From assembly GCF_002234405.1 (NCBI RefSeq), contig NZ_NMQT01000008.1, positions 1 through 64,000 on the forward strand: a stretch of 64,000 nucleotides of DNA, given 5' to 3'. The stretch comes from Amycolatopsis thailandensis. GTDB taxonomy: Bacteria > Actinomycetota > Actinomycetes > Mycobacteriales > Pseudonocardiaceae. Under the pieces are notes generated by a model. It had not been told where the DNA came from. It did not search any database and saw only the letters and a list, made by a program, of their open reading frames with translations. Each line of letters opens with the position of its first letter. Within the stretch, counting starts at the first letter, position 1. The position numbers were made by a program, and so were the translations under genes. Below are positions 18,246-28,595 of this stretch, one piece after another.

Positions 18246-19478
18246 ATGGCTTGGACAGAGAAGATCGGCCCGCGTTCATGGCGTGTCCGGTATCCCACGG
18301 CTGACGGCAGGATCGGGTCGCGTTCTGGTTTCGGTACCAAGAAGTTGGCCGATGACTATGCCAATCAGATTGAGGCCGATCAACGGCGTGGTATCTGGTT
18401 GGACCCGCAGGCGGCGAAGACCAGCGTGTCCGCCTGGGTGGCCTTGTGGACCGAAACTCTCGACGTGGAGGTCCGCACCGAGGAGAACTATCGCAGCCGG
18501 ATCCGTAACCAGATCGAACCTCGGTGGGGGAGTACCGCGGTCGGCGATATCACCGCCCTGGCGGTGACGTTGTGGGTCAAGGAGTTGCGGCGCCGTTACG
18601 CCCGGTCGACGGTGGCCGGCGTTGTCACGGTGTTCTCGATGATGCTTGACGACGCTGTCGACGAGCGCCTCATCGCCGTCAATCCTGTGCGCAGGAGGGC
18701 GCGGCGTGGTCGGCGCCGGGAGCGGTCGCCTGTTCCCGCGGAACGGGTCTGGGCCACGCCCGAGCAAGTTGTCCGGATCTCCGCCAACGCGGAGTTGCTC
18801 GGCGGTCGCTGTTACGGGCTGTTGGTGGTGACCGCGGGCTGGACCGGGGCACGCTGGGGCGAACTGACGGGGCTGCGTCGCGTCAACACGCACCTCGACG
18901 ACGGGTGCATCGTCATCGATCCGGACACCGGCTGCTTGCATGAAGGCAACCACAGGCTCTGGCTCGGGCCGCCAAAGACTCCCGCGTCGGCGCGCACCAT
19001 CACGCTGCCACCGTTCCTGATCGATCTGTTGCGGGATCACCTCGACGGTCACGATGGCGAGTTCGTGTTCGCGAGTCCGCGTCGCTGCTGGTTGCGCCGC
19101 GGTGACTTCGATCGGCGGGTCTTCCGCCCCGCGGTGGACGGAAACCTTCGCCGTCCCGACGCCGCCGTGTCGATCGAGCCGGTCCGGCCGGGGCTGACGT
19201 TCCACGGACTCCGGCACAGCCACAAGACGTGGATGATCGCCGACGGTATCCCCGAGATCGCCCAAGCCCGACGGCTCGGGCACCGTCTCGACAACCGCAT
19301 CGTCGAGACCTATAGCCATGTCGCCCCTGAAGTCGAGCGACGCTTGCTCCGCTGTCTCGCGCGCCGCTGGCGGAAAGCACGCATTGCTGCTGGCCGACCG
19401 GATGTGCCGCAGCAGGCCGGATCTGCGCGAACGCTGGCCGACCCCCACCGCGCCGGAGTGGTGGGAAAGCAGCGGTGA
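18246..19478 (+). CDS. Tyrosine integrase, complete
   Basis: 410 residues from ATG 18246, preceded by a GGGAGG box; an earlier in-frame start at 18138 is less likely. It has an N-terminal AP2-like/arm-binding part, a core-binding domain (about 55-150) and a catalytic domain (about 175-370). The full catalytic set is present: Arg in TGARWGEL, Lys in GPPKTP, HGLRHSH, His in LGHRLD and Tyr in VETYSHV. It lies 246 bases left of the displaced tRNA-Ala half, pointing to it. In tRNA-targeting elements int usually adjoins the tRNA, so it probably belongs to an element extending left of 19,725. Confidence 0.88.
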   Translation: MAWTEKIGPRSWRVRYPTADGRIGSRSGFGTKKLADDYANQIEADQRRGIWLDPQAAKTSVSAWVALWTETLDVEVRTEENYRSRIRNQIEPRWGSTAVGDITALAVTLWVKELRRRYARSTVAGVVTVFSMMLDDAVDERLIAVNPVRRRARRGRRRERSPVPAERVWATPEQVVRISANAELLGGRCYGLLVVTAGWTGARWGELTGLRRVNTHLDDGCIVIDPDTGCLHEGNHRLWLGPPKTPASARTITLPPFLIDLLRDHLDGHDGEFVFASPRRCWLRRGDFDRRVFRPAVDGNLRRPDAAVSIEPVRPGLTFHGLRHSHKTWMIADGIPEIAQARRLGHRLDNRIVETYSHVAPEVERRLLRCLARRWRKARIAAGRPDVPQQAGSARTLADPHRAGVVGKQR

Positions 19479-19666
19479 AAATCGGAGTAGCTGAGACGTT
19501 CCCCTGCCTCGCTTCACCGCGAGCCCCATGTGCCCTCGCCCTGGCGCCTGTTGTTGATCATCAAGTAGGCGGAGCAGCAAGATCGATCCTCCAGAAATCC
19601 TCCAGCAGGGGTTCCGAGTCGATCCGCTGTGGATCTTCAGATGATCACCGAAGATCCACTGGCAAA

Positions 19667-19719
19667 CGAAAAAACCCTCCCTGGCCTGCGGAAGTTCCAC
19701 TGATTCGGGAGGGTTTTCG
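19667..19719. terminator. Bidirectional rho-independent terminator
   Basis: CGAAAAAACCCTCCC pairs with GGGAGGGTTTTCG across a 26-base loop, giving a GC stem flanked by A-run and T-run. It sits between integrase and tRNA-Ala fragment, and an analogous structure precedes the intact tRNA at 42.8 kb. Confidence 0.7.
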
Positions 19720-19724
19720 TACGG

Positions 19725-19766
19725 TGGAGCTAAGGGGACTCGAACCCCTGACCCCCTCACTGCCAG
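19725..19766 (-). repeat. attachment site: 3' half of tRNA-Ala(GGC)
   Basis: 42 bases identical to 42860-42901 and in the same orientation. It corresponds exactly to tRNA positions 32-73, from the first base of the anticodon loop to the discriminator base. Upstream of it the tRNA sequence is lost. This is the classic displaced 3' end left by an integrase that recombines in the anticodon loop. Confidence 0.85.
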
Positions 19767-19870
19767 CGATCAAGGCGCTGACCTGCGGTTATCGAGAACC
19801 CGCTGGTCGGCTGGCGCAGTTGTGTTCTGTTTGATGCGGTCCGGTGTCATTGGGCGCTGTTGTAACCGAC

Positions 19871-19894
19871 GGCGTGCTCCAGGACTGCTCCAGG
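19871..19894 (+). repeat. Putative integrase arm-type site, left
   Basis: GGCGTGCTCCAGGACTGCTCCAGG holds two TGCTCCAG direct copies at 12-base pitch. The motif recurs at 42731-42754, differing at a few central or terminal bases, at a similar distance from the other tRNA copy. The surrounding 19767-20029 contains no gene. Confidence 0.5.
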
Positions 19895-20029
19895 AAAATT
19901 GGTGTGAGAGTCGGACTGTTGTCGGCAGCTGAGGTCGAGCGCTTCGTGTAGAAGCCGGGTGTGTTCGCGGCCTGTGACGTCGCTACCGCGCTGGACAGGT
20001 GCGTATGGACTGCGGCGTTCGCTCGCCTG

Positions 20030-21685
20030 TCATCGTGCCTGCGCTTGCAGTCGGTAGGACTTACCTGTCTTGACGGCGATCACGCCTCCGATCGTGGCTC
20101 CGGCCGGGGCGACGGCTTGCCAGGCCATTCCTTCCGGTGCCGCGGTCTTCGTCTTGGCCGCCGAACCGGGCAGGCCGATAAGGCCGCCGCCGATGACGAT
20201 GTCGTTCCGGTCGACGACGAGAATGCAATCGGCCCCGGTTCCGCCGATGGTGGCCCAGCCGCTGAGAAGGGTGTCCCCGGTCAGTGGGGTGCCGGTTTCT
20301 CCACGTGTGTCTCCGAGTTCCGTGCCGCCAGGGAGTGGTGCCGATATCGGGAGGTGGCTGCCGAGTTCGGGGCCACCGCAGCCGAGGGTGAAGGTGTCGT
20401 TGAAGGGGTAGGCGCCGAGTGATTGGGCGGCGGGCGCGGCGGCGCGCTGGATGTGCAGGGTGTCGAGAACGGTGGGCGCATCGACGCGCAGGGCGATGGC
20501 CGCGAGGTTCAAGGGGGCATAGTCGTGTCGGACGCGTTCTGCTTTGGTGCCACCGATGGCGTGAGTGACCAGTGCGACGGTCACGGTGACGACGATCAGC
20601 TGCCGTTGAGGCCATTGTGGACGGTTGATGGCCACTGAGGCGAGCAGCGCACAGGTGGCGAGTGCGCCGATGACGACGTACCGGCTGATCAGCCCGACGT
20701 TGCCGCCGGGGACCTGGTCGGTCGCACGGCCCATCGCCAGCATGCCTGCGAGAAGAATCGCGTAGGTGGCGATGGCGATCCAGCCGGAGACCCGTGGATT
20801 CGCTTCACGGACAACGTAGATCAGCCCGGCGATGGTGAGCCCACCGGCGATCACGGCGACGACGGCGACGTCAGCCGACCACAGCCCGCCGAGCGCTGCG
20901 GCGAGGACGGAGAGCCTGCCGTCGGGGTCGAACGCCGTCGTGGCCAGGGAATGTTGTCCGGAGGGTTTGGTCAGGAACCATGCCACGACGGTGACGATCC
21001 CGATCGCGCCGGGGATGAGGATGGGTAGGCGGGAGTCTTTGCGCAGCCAGGCGATCAGGGCCAGGACGAACCAGATCGGCAGTGCGGCGCCGAAACTGAG
21101 GCAGCCCAGCGCCGCGGCGGCAACTGCGGCCCAGCTCAGGCCACGATGTGCGCACGCGATCGCGAGCACGCAGAAGAAGACCGCGGGGATCCAGCTGATC
21201 CCGTTGGTGCCCTGCAGCCACAGTTCCGTCGCGTGGGAGCTGAACAACAGCCACGAGAATCCTGCCAGGACAACGGATTTCGTCGTGGTGGACAGGGAAT
21301 CCGGGAGCATCGAGTACAGGCAGGCCGCGATCCCGGCCACGAGCAGCACCGTGAGCATGGTGAGGATCCGGTTGTCCCCGCCGAACCACGCCGCGTCGGC
21401 CCAGAACAGCAGCGAGGGCAAGACGAAGGGCTGATCGAGGTGATAGGTGAACACCTGACCGAACAGCAGATCGCCGTTGTCGTCGGTGATTTTCGCCAGC
21501 ACATGCCAGTAGTCGAGCAGTACGTGCATTTTCGGCGCCCGCACGGCGGTGAACAGCGCAAGCCCGAATGGGACCAGCGCGAAGAGCCACAGCGCGATCT
21601 GGCCGGGCCGCCTCCACAGGCGGTGCTCCGCGGGGCGCGGAAGCTCGTCCGGGTCCGCGGGGCGAGTGGGGGCGTACTGGTTCAC
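20030..21685 (-). CDS. Polytopic membrane protein, glycosyltransferase-like
   Basis: 551 residues from GTG 21685, preceded by a CAGGAGA box; the frame extends 38 codons further but without a better start. About eleven membrane helices cover residues 30-410, with one sizeable loop near 60-100 containing DYWHVL and DNGDLLFGQ. A soluble C-terminal domain of about 140 residues follows, with two cysteines. The layout recalls polytopic lipid-linked sugar transferases or polymerases, but no catalytic motif is clear. It is the first gene inside the left att and is transcribed toward it. Confidence 0.7.
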   Translation of the reverse strand: MNQYAPTRPADPDELPRPAEHRLWRRPGQIALWLFALVPFGLALFTAVRAPKMHVLLDYWHVLAKITDDNGDLLFGQVFTYHLDQPFVLPSLLFWADAAWFGGDNRILTMLTVLLVAGIAACLYSMLPDSLSTTTKSVVLAGFSWLLFSSHATELWLQGTNGISWIPAVFFCVLAIACAHRGLSWAAVAAAALGCLSFGAALPIWFVLALIAWLRKDSRLPILIPGAIGIVTVVAWFLTKPSGQHSLATTAFDPDGRLSVLAAALGGLWSADVAVVAVIAGGLTIAGLIYVVREANPRVSGWIAIATYAILLAGMLAMGRATDQVPGGNVGLISRYVVIGALATCALLASVAINRPQWPQRQLIVVTVTVALVTHAIGGTKAERVRHDYAPLNLAAIALRVDAPTVLDTLHIQRAAAPAAQSLGAYPFNDTFTLGCGGPELGSHLPISAPLPGGTELGDTRGETGTPLTGDTLLSGWATIGGTGADCILVVDRNDIVIGGGLIGLPGSAAKTKTAAPEGMAWQAVAPAGATIGGVIAVKTGKSYRLQAQAR

Positions 21686-21952
21686 GGATCTCCTGCCGGG
21701 GTGGGTGGGGCACACCGTCCGGAGGGGTGAGTGGTTTGCCCGATTCGGCTCCGGACTGCTATGAGCAGTGTCTTTACGGGACCTGGCGGCGCTTCGCAAG
21801 AGTGAGGTTCACCTCAGACGGTGATGTAACAACCGCGTGTGGTCGCGACGATCAAACGGCTCGGTCGGGCGGGTCATTCCCTCGATCACGCCGCGGTCCC
21901 CGACAGACCGAGGTAAGGCTGCGTCGACGGCGTTGGCTGTCGTGATGGAGGG

Positions 21953-24900
21953 GTGTTCGTGTTCCTGTTGCGCCGTGAGGTCGAAAGAACCCGGTGGATC
22001 AGAGCTGTGGTCTTCGCGCTGATCGCCGTCTTGCTGATCGGGAGCACCGAGGCGGTTTCGGCGCCGCCGCGCGCCGCGGCGGCCGAGCGGATCGATCCGC
22101 GTGACGTAGGCGTGCTGCCGTCCAAACTCGCTGCGCCGGTCACGCCGCAGGCACCGTCCACGGCTGATTTCGGAGCCAGTACCCGGCTTGACGGCGGTGC
22201 GGGCAGTCATTTCGATCCGCAGCGGTCGAAGCCGGTGTCGCGGTCGATGTTCGTCACCGAGTACGAGAACCCCGACGGAACCCGGTCGGTGCGGCAGTCG
22301 AACCAGCCGCTGAACGTGCAGGACGCTGCAGGGAATTGGCAGCCGGTCCAGACCACGTTGTCGACTGATCCCGCGACGAAGCGCGCCGGCGCGGATCAGC
22401 ATCCGCTGAGCCCGTCGCTGGCGACGAAGGCCGACGACAGCGCCGTGCTGCAGGTCGAGTCCGGTGGGCACACCGCGAGCCTCGCGATGGACAAGGCCGC
22501 GGGCTCGACTGCCGCGGTGCAGGGTGATTCCGTCACGTACGCGGAGGTCGCGGCCGGGACGGACCTGGAGTATGAGGTCACGCCGGGCGCGGTCAAGGAG
22601 ACCATCAAGCTCAAGCGCCTGCCCGCTGATGGCCGGTCATCGTGGAAGTTCAAGCTCAACACCGGTGGCCTGACACCGAAATTGGAGAACGGCACCGTCG
22701 TCCTCGCCGATCAGGCTGGCATGGCGAAGATCGTGATGCCGCCGATCGAGACCTGGGATTCCGCGGGCGCCGGCGAGACCGCGCCCGCGATGACCGGCGG
22801 CAGCTACACTCTCGAGCAGGCCGGAGCGGACTGGTGGCTCACCGTCGCCGTCGACGCGAACTGGCTGCGTGACCCCAAACGCGTCTACCCCGTCTACGTC
22901 GACCCGACTTTCACCTACGGGGTCAAGGAGTCCCACTCGTACCGCTCCGACGGCACGAACTGTGACGCCTGCGGCTTGCGGATCGGCAACAGCCAGGCCA
23001 AGGGCGACACCTACAACCGCAGTGTCTTCAACGTGGACTACACGCCGCTGTTCGGCAAGACCGTCGTCGGCGCCCGCATGGACCTGACCCGCAACACCAG
23101 CGTCGTCGGCTCGCTGAAGACCTGGAACGCGAACCTGCACCACGCGTCCGCGTTCAACTTCAACGGCGTCGGCGGCTACATGACCAGCGCCCTGGTCGGT
23201 GACGTCGGCAGCTTCGTCGGCGAAGGCCTGACCGGATTCATCCGCGACCGGGTCAACGCCCGCGACGGCTCGGTCTTCTTCATGCTGATCGGCGCCGAGA
23301 ACGCCGGCACCTGGACCTACAAGAACCTCAACGCCACCCTGACCGTCGACACCGGCTCCCCGGCACCAGCGACCACGCTCGTTGCGCCTGCCGACGGCAC
23401 CGTGTCGACGTCGCTCTCGCCGACGCTGTCGGTCAAGCCGGTCACCGACCCGGACGGCGACGCGGTCAAGTACTGCTTCCGCGTCGCGACCGGCACCGAC
23501 GCCAAATCCGGTGTCGTGGTCGAGTCCGGCTGCCTCCCGACACCGACGTGGACCGTCCCGGCGGGGATCCTGCAGGACGGCGTCGCCTACACCTGGCAGG
23601 CGATGACCTCCAGCGGCGGAACCACCATCACCCCGACGTGGATCGGTCATCTGAAGGTCGACCAGCGTATCGGTGACCACGGCCCGTCGCCCACCGACGA
23701 GGCCGGTCCGGTCACGGTGAACCTCGCGAACGGCAATGTGTCGGTCTCCGAGCAGACCCCGGCGTTCACCACCGTCGGTGGCAACGCCGGCCTGACTTTC
23801 ACCTATAACTCCCAGCAACAGGAGAACAAGGGACTCAAGGCGTCCTACTTCGCCGACCTGTCACACAACGGCCTGATCAACGACGCCCAGCAACCCACGC
23901 TGGTACGTACCGAACCGCAGGTCAACGTCGACTGGGGCACGGAGTCGCCCTTCGCGCCGGCGCTGGCGCCGGACTGGTTCGTCGCTCGCTGGGAAGGGTT
24001 TTTCCAGGCTCCGGTCACGGGGACCTACCAGTTCGCCGGCGTGCACGACGACGGCGCCGTCGTCTGGATCAACGGCGCCAAGGTGTACGACGTCGGGGTT
24101 CCGAGTGACGTGAACTGGACCCAGTCCACCAGTGTTTCCCTCACCGCGGGGCAGCGTGTCCCGATCAAGGTGGAGAACGCGGAGGCCACCGGCGCGGCGA
24201 AGATGCGACTGTTCGTGCGCACGGCCGACAACACGGCCGTCGCGCCGCAGATCGTGTCCGCGGATTGGCTCTACACCAACGATCTCCCGACGCTGCCTCG
24301 GGGATGGACGCTGTCGGCCGATCTGGACGGTAACGGTTCCAGCTATACCGAAGCCAAGGTCACCGATCAGAACATCGTGCTGACCGACGCGTCGGGAGCC
24401 AAGCACACCTGGACCAAGAAGAGTGCCGGTGGCTACACCCCGCCGCAGGACGAAGACGGTGTCCTCGCGCTCGACGTGACAGGCAAGGTCACGTTGACCG
24501 ACGGCGGAGACGTCTTCGTCTTCCGGGCCGATGGGAAGCTCGAGAGCCAGTCCGCGAGCACCGATTCGCGGAAACCCGCGGCATTGCAATACACATACGA
24601 TGGCGCGCCTTCGCGGTTGCGCGAAATCAAGGATCCGGTATCCGGCCGCTCCCACGCTTTGCACTACAACCGCGCCGGTGACGACTGCTACGGCGGCGTC
24701 GTCGCCCCTCCCGGTGCCCAGGCGCTGGCGCCGGCTCAGATGCTGTGCCGGATCAGCTACTGGGACGGCACCGAGACCCGGCTCTGGTACGTCGACGGCA
24801 AGCTCGGCCGAATCGAGGACCCCGGCTCCGAAGTCAGTGACTACGGCTACAACGCCGTCGGCCTGCTCGCCGGGCATCGCGGCAGCCTCGCCAACGACTG

Positions 24901-27900
24901 GATCGCCGCGGATCCGGCCAACCGTAAGATCAATGAAGCCGATCTCACCACGCTCATCACCTATGACACCGGCGCCAAGCCGAAGGTGACCGGCGTGAGT
25001 TCAGCAGTCGCCGCGATCGGTAAGCCTCGCGAGGGCACCGGCTACCGCTACGACTCGGCCAACCGCACCACATACGTGGACACCGCGGGACTCTCGCCCA
25101 CCGTCGGGTTCGCCAGCAAGGTCACCTACGACGACGCCGATCGCACGCTGTCGACGACGGACAGCGCGGGCCGTGTCTCCGCGCAGGAGTGGGGACCCAA
25201 GGACCTGCCGCTGTCCACAACGGACCCGGCTGGCCGCAAGTCCACGACGGTGTACGACTACGCCGATCGTCCGGTCGATTCCTACGGACCGGCACCCGCG
25301 TCTTGCTTCAACGGACAGCTGCCGAACGGCTCGTGCCCGGGGGGCGGTATGGCGCACGGCCACAACGGATACGACGAGGGCCTCAACGGCCTTGCGGTGT
25401 CGTGGTACGACAACGACAAGCTCTCCGGTGCGCCGAAGGTCTATACCACTGGGCTAGGTACGGCCGACGGCTCGTTCGTGAAGAACTGGAGCAGTGCCAC
25501 ACCGGGCGACAATCTCCCCGGTGATCACTTCTCGCTGCGCGCCACCGGTGACGTCGTCTTCCCGGCGGCAGGCGACTACACCCTGCGGCTGCTCGCCGAC
25601 GACGGCGTGCGGGTCTGGGTCGACGACCAGCTGGTGGTCGACGACTGGATCAACACCACGCCGAAGTGGCGGCAAGGTGTCGTGCACGCCGACGCCGCAG
25701 GGCAGGCGAAGCGGATCCGGATCGACTACTACGAATTCGACCTCACCGCCCAGCTTGAGTTGCACTGGACCACCCCGGCAGGCACCCAGCAACCTGTTCC
25801 CGGCACGCAGCTGCGACCGCGCTACGGACTGAAGACCTCGACCACGGCGGCGGAGTCCGACGGTGTCGCGGACAAGGTGGGCACCACGAAGTTCGGTGAA
25901 AACGGCCTCGACCCGGCCTACGGGTTGGCGACGTCCGGTTCGGCCAACCCAGCCGGGCTGAAGGTCGCAGGGGCGGTGTCGTACGAAACCCCGGGAACGG
26001 GGTATCTGCGCAAGACCGGCAAGACCATGCCGACCGGGGCGAAGACCGGTTACGCGTACTACGGCGACGCGGAAAGCCGAGTCAATCCGTGTGACCCAGG
26101 CAGCACGGCGGTGAACCAGGGCGGAATGCCGAAGCTGGCCACGTCCACGACGACCGCGGCCGGATCGGCACGGGTCGACGAGCAGGTTTACGACGCCTCC
26201 GGACGGGTGGTCGCCGAGGCGACCGGCGGTGCCTGGACCTGCACCAGCTACGACAGCCGGGACCGGCCGGTGCAGGAAAAGGTGCCGGCGAGCAAGGACG
26301 CGCCTGCCCGGACCGTGACGCACGACTACGCGGTGGGCGGTGACCCGCTCACCTCGTCGGTCAGCGATGACAAAGGCACGGTCACCACGATTGTCGACCT
26401 GCTCGGACGGGTCGTCGCCTACACCGATGTCAACGGCGTTCGCACCGTCACCGGGTATGACCAGGCAGGCCGGGTTGTGTCGTCCACGGTGGCATCGCCG
26501 GATCCCGCGGACCCACCGCGCACGGTGTCGTTCACATACGATGACGCCGGGCGGGTCGTGACCGAGAAGCTGAACGACCAGATACTCGCGACGGTCGGCT
26601 ATGACGGCACGGGAGAGCTCTCGTCGGTCACCTATGGCAACGGGTCGTCGCTGGCCTCCGTCGCCAAGGACAACGGCTCCCGGCTGCTGTCGCTCGGCTG
26701 GAAGACAAGCGACGGCAAGGACGTCGTTTCGAAGGTCGGCCGCACATCGGCGGGCACGATTGTCGACGAATCCCTGGCAGGGACCGACGCTCGCCCGAAC
26801 GCCCCGAACTACGTCTACGACGGGCTCGGCCGGCTGACCGAGGCCTATGTCACCGGACACCACTACACCTACGACTTCACGTCGAATGCCTCGGCTACCT
26901 GCCCGGTGGGCACCCAGCCGAACGCGGGGCTGAACACCAACCGGATGCGGCTGCTCGACGAGACCGCGGGCGGCACGGCCGAAACCCGGTACTGCTACGA
27001 CGCGGCGGATCGGCTGCTCGGCACCGAAGGCGCGACTGCCCTGTCCGGGTTCGGCTACGACGCGGACGGCAACACCACAGCCTGGGCCGCGGCCGACGGC
27101 AGCACGACGACACTGACGTGGGACGGATCCGACCGCAACATCGGGGTGAAAACCACGGGGGCGGCCCCCGCGGACATCGCCTACGTCCGAGACGCGACCA
27201 ACCGGATCGTCCGGCGTGACCCGCGCGACTGCGACAACAACACCGTCGTGCGCTACGGCTACACCGGCGACGGTGACAGCGCGGACCTCACGTTGAACGG
27301 AGCCGGGCGGCTCACCACGCTGTCGTTGACGCTGCCGGGCGGGGTGCTCTACACGTCGAAGGTCGGATCCGACGGAGCACTCACGCCGTCGTTCGACCAC
27401 CCGTCGGTGCGCGGGGACTTGGTGCTGTCCACCGATGCGGCCGGCCTCCAGGCCGGAAACCTGCGCACCTTCGACCCGTACGGCCAGCCGCTGGCCACTT
27501 CGGGCGCGGTCGACCCCCAGAACGTGCCGGACAACTCGCCGGGCTCGATGGATTACGGGTGGCTGGGCCAGTACCAGCGGCCCTACGAGCACACCGGTGC
27601 GCTGTCGCTGGTGCAGATGGGGGCTCGCCCGTACAGCCCGCTGCTGGGCCGGTTCCTTTCGGTCGACCCGGTCGAGGGCGGTTCGGCCAACGACTACGAC
27701 TACGTGGTCGGCGACCCGATCAACGCGACAGACCTCGACGGCACCATGTGGGGCTGGCTCAAGGCGGCCGTCAACGTCGTGACCAAGGTCGCCGAGGTCG
27801 CTTCGTGGATTCCTGGCCCGATCGGCGCTATCGCGAGCGGTGTGGCTGCGGTCGGCAACGCCGTCCAGGGCAACTGGGGCGCCGCCGCGCAGTACGCCAT

Positions 27901-28252
27901 GGGCGCCGTCACCGGAGGTGCCTCCCGCTATATCGGCGCGGCGGTGAAGGTCACGCGCTCCGTTCGCGCGGTAAGGCACGTTCCGCAGGCGCGTAAGGTA
28001 CGTGTCGGCGGTGTGATCACGGGTTACACCAGACACGGCTTGCAGCGGGTGATGGGCTCTCGCGGTGACGGTGGCGTCCACCCCCGGGCGATGCTCGACG
28101 CCGTGCGGAACCCCAAGAAGGCCGTCACGAACCTCCAGCGGAGGACCTCGACCTATCACGGAAAGCATGCGGTCGTGGTGGTCAACCAACGAGGCAAGGT
28201 CGTGTCGGCCTGGCCAAAGGGGAAAGCAGGAAGGCGGATGCCTCGCCGATGA
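21953..28252 (+). CDS. Secreted RHS/YD-repeat polymorphic toxin
   Basis: 2,099 codons; GTG 21959 has better spacing from GGAGG and may be the true start. The order is: N-terminal signal region (1-45), DNRLRE-like region (about 310-470), PA14 domain (630-770), YD repeats, a second PA14 (1140-1285), YD repeats (1390-1850), then the RHS core end YSPLLGRFLSVDP near 1895. The last 110 residues are a variable tip beginning at GYTRHGLQRVMG and including PRAMLDAVRNP and AVVVVNQRGKVVS, similar to DUF4258/BECR-type nuclease tips by eye. RHS shells encapsulate and release such tips against competitors. The next gene overlaps by four bases and is the probable immunity. Confidence 0.88.
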   Translation: MFVFLLRREVERTRWIRAVVFALIAVLLIGSTEAVSAPPRAAAAERIDPRDVGVLPSKLAAPVTPQAPSTADFGASTRLDGGAGSHFDPQRSKPVSRSMFVTEYENPDGTRSVRQSNQPLNVQDAAGNWQPVQTTLSTDPATKRAGADQHPLSPSLATKADDSAVLQVESGGHTASLAMDKAAGSTAAVQGDSVTYAEVAAGTDLEYEVTPGAVKETIKLKRLPADGRSSWKFKLNTGGLTPKLENGTVVLADQAGMAKIVMPPIETWDSAGAGETAPAMTGGSYTLEQAGADWWLTVAVDANWLRDPKRVYPVYVDPTFTYGVKESHSYRSDGTNCDACGLRIGNSQAKGDTYNRSVFNVDYTPLFGKTVVGARMDLTRNTSVVGSLKTWNANLHHASAFNFNGVGGYMTSALVGDVGSFVGEGLTGFIRDRVNARDGSVFFMLIGAENAGTWTYKNLNATLTVDTGSPAPATTLVAPADGTVSTSLSPTLSVKPVTDPDGDAVKYCFRVATGTDAKSGVVVESGCLPTPTWTVPAGILQDGVAYTWQAMTSSGGTTITPTWIGHLKVDQRIGDHGPSPTDEAGPVTVNLANGNVSVSEQTPAFTTVGGNAGLTFTYNSQQQENKGLKASYFADLSHNGLINDAQQPTLVRTEPQVNVDWGTESPFAPALAPDWFVARWEGFFQAPVTGTYQFAGVHDDGAVVWINGAKVYDVGVPSDVNWTQSTSVSLTAGQRVPIKVENAEATGAAKMRLFVRTADNTAVAPQIVSADWLYTNDLPTLPRGWTLSADLDGNGSSYTEAKVTDQNIVLTDASGAKHTWTKKSAGGYTPPQDEDGVLALDVTGKVTLTDGGDVFVFRADGKLESQSASTDSRKPAALQYTYDGAPSRLREIKDPVSGRSHALHYNRAGDDCYGGVVAPPGAQALAPAQMLCRISYWDGTETRLWYVDGKLGRIEDPGSEVSDYGYNAVGLLAGHRGSLANDWIAADPANRKINEADLTTLITYDTGAKPKVTGVSSAVAAIGKPREGTGYRYDSANRTTYVDTAGLSPTVGFASKVTYDDADRTLSTTDSAGRVSAQEWGPKDLPLSTTDPAGRKSTTVYDYADRPVDSYGPAPASCFNGQLPNGSCPGGGMAHGHNGYDEGLNGLAVSWYDNDKLSGAPKVYTTGLGTADGSFVKNWSSATPGDNLPGDHFSLRATGDVVFPAAGDYTLRLLADDGVRVWVDDQLVVDDWINTTPKWRQGVVHADAAGQAKRIRIDYYEFDLTAQLELHWTTPAGTQQPVPGTQLRPRYGLKTSTTAAESDGVADKVGTTKFGENGLDPAYGLATSGSANPAGLKVAGAVSYETPGTGYLRKTGKTMPTGAKTGYAYYGDAESRVNPCDPGSTAVNQGGMPKLATSTTTAAGSARVDEQVYDASGRVVAEATGGAWTCTSYDSRDRPVQEKVPASKDAPARTVTHDYAVGGDPLTSSVSDDKGTVTTIVDLLGRVVAYTDVNGVRTVTGYDQAGRVVSSTVASPDPADPPRTVSFTYDDAGRVVTEKLNDQILATVGYDGTGELSSVTYGNGSSLASVAKDNGSRLLSLGWKTSDGKDVVSKVGRTSAGTIVDESLAGTDARPNAPNYVYDGLGRLTEAYVTGHHYTYDFTSNASATCPVGTQPNAGLNTNRMRLLDETAGGTAETRYCYDAADRLLGTEGATALSGFGYDADGNTTAWAAADGSTTTLTWDGSDRNIGVKTTGAAPADIAYVRDATNRIVRRDPRDCDNNTVVRYGYTGDGDSADLTLNGAGRLTTLSLTLPGGVLYTSKVGSDGALTPSFDHPSVRGDLVLSTDAAGLQAGNLRTFDPYGQPLATSGAVDPQNVPDNSPGSMDYGWLGQYQRPYEHTGALSLVQMGARPYSPLLGRFLSVDPVEGGSANDYDYVVGDPINATDLDGTMWGWLKAAVNVVTKVAEVASWIPGPIGAIASGVAAVGNAVQGNWGAAAQYAMGAVTGGASRYIGAAVKVTRSVRAVRHVPQARKVRVGGVITGYTRHGLQRVMGSRGDGGVHPRAMLDAVRNPKKAVTNLQRRTSTYHGKHAVVVVNQRGKVVSAWPKGKAGRRMPRR

Positions 28253-28533
28253 ACGAACAGCTCGAACGGTGGAAACTTCTCCAACGCCTCGCCCAGGACT
28301 ACCTGTGGAGATGGGACGTCTACGGGGTAGGTGAGGATCGCCACCTCACACCGACCGAGTACGACGACTGGGCTGAGGACCTGACAAAGGTCCTGATGCG
28401 CGAGCCGGTTCGCGAGGCGGTGCGTGCCGTGCTTGCCCGGCGGGTCGCCGAGGAGGGGATCAGCCAGGAATCGCTCGCGAGTTTCGACATCGACGGTCTG
28501 CTCGCCGAGGCCGGGTCCTCGAAAGCTCGGTGA
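28249..28533 (+). CDS. Predicted immunity protein for the RHS toxin
   Basis: 94 residues, helical and acidic, starting inside the RHS stop (ATGA). No signal peptide, so it acts in the cytosol. No known immunity family is recognised; assignment rests on position, size, the toxin's variable tip and the terminator that closes the pair. Motifs seen are a Trp/Tyr-rich N-terminus (YLWRWDVYG) and an amphipathic C-terminal helix. Confidence 0.65.
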   Translation: MNEQLERWKLLQRLAQDYLWRWDVYGVGEDRHLTPTEYDDWAEDLTKVLMREPVREAVRAVLARRVAEEGISQESLASFDIDGLLAEAGSSKAR

Positions 28534-28563
28534 AACGTCACGCCTGACTGACGGCGACTGAGC

Positions 28564-28595
28564 GAGAAGCCCAGGCCGCGCGGCCTGGGCTTCTC
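28564..28595 (+). terminator. Terminator after RHS/immunity operon
   Basis: A perfect 14-base stem, GAGAAGCCCAGGCC with GGCCTGGGCTTCTC, around CGCG. It lies 31 bases after the immunity stop. No long T-run follows, which is common in actinomycetes. Confidence 0.6.
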
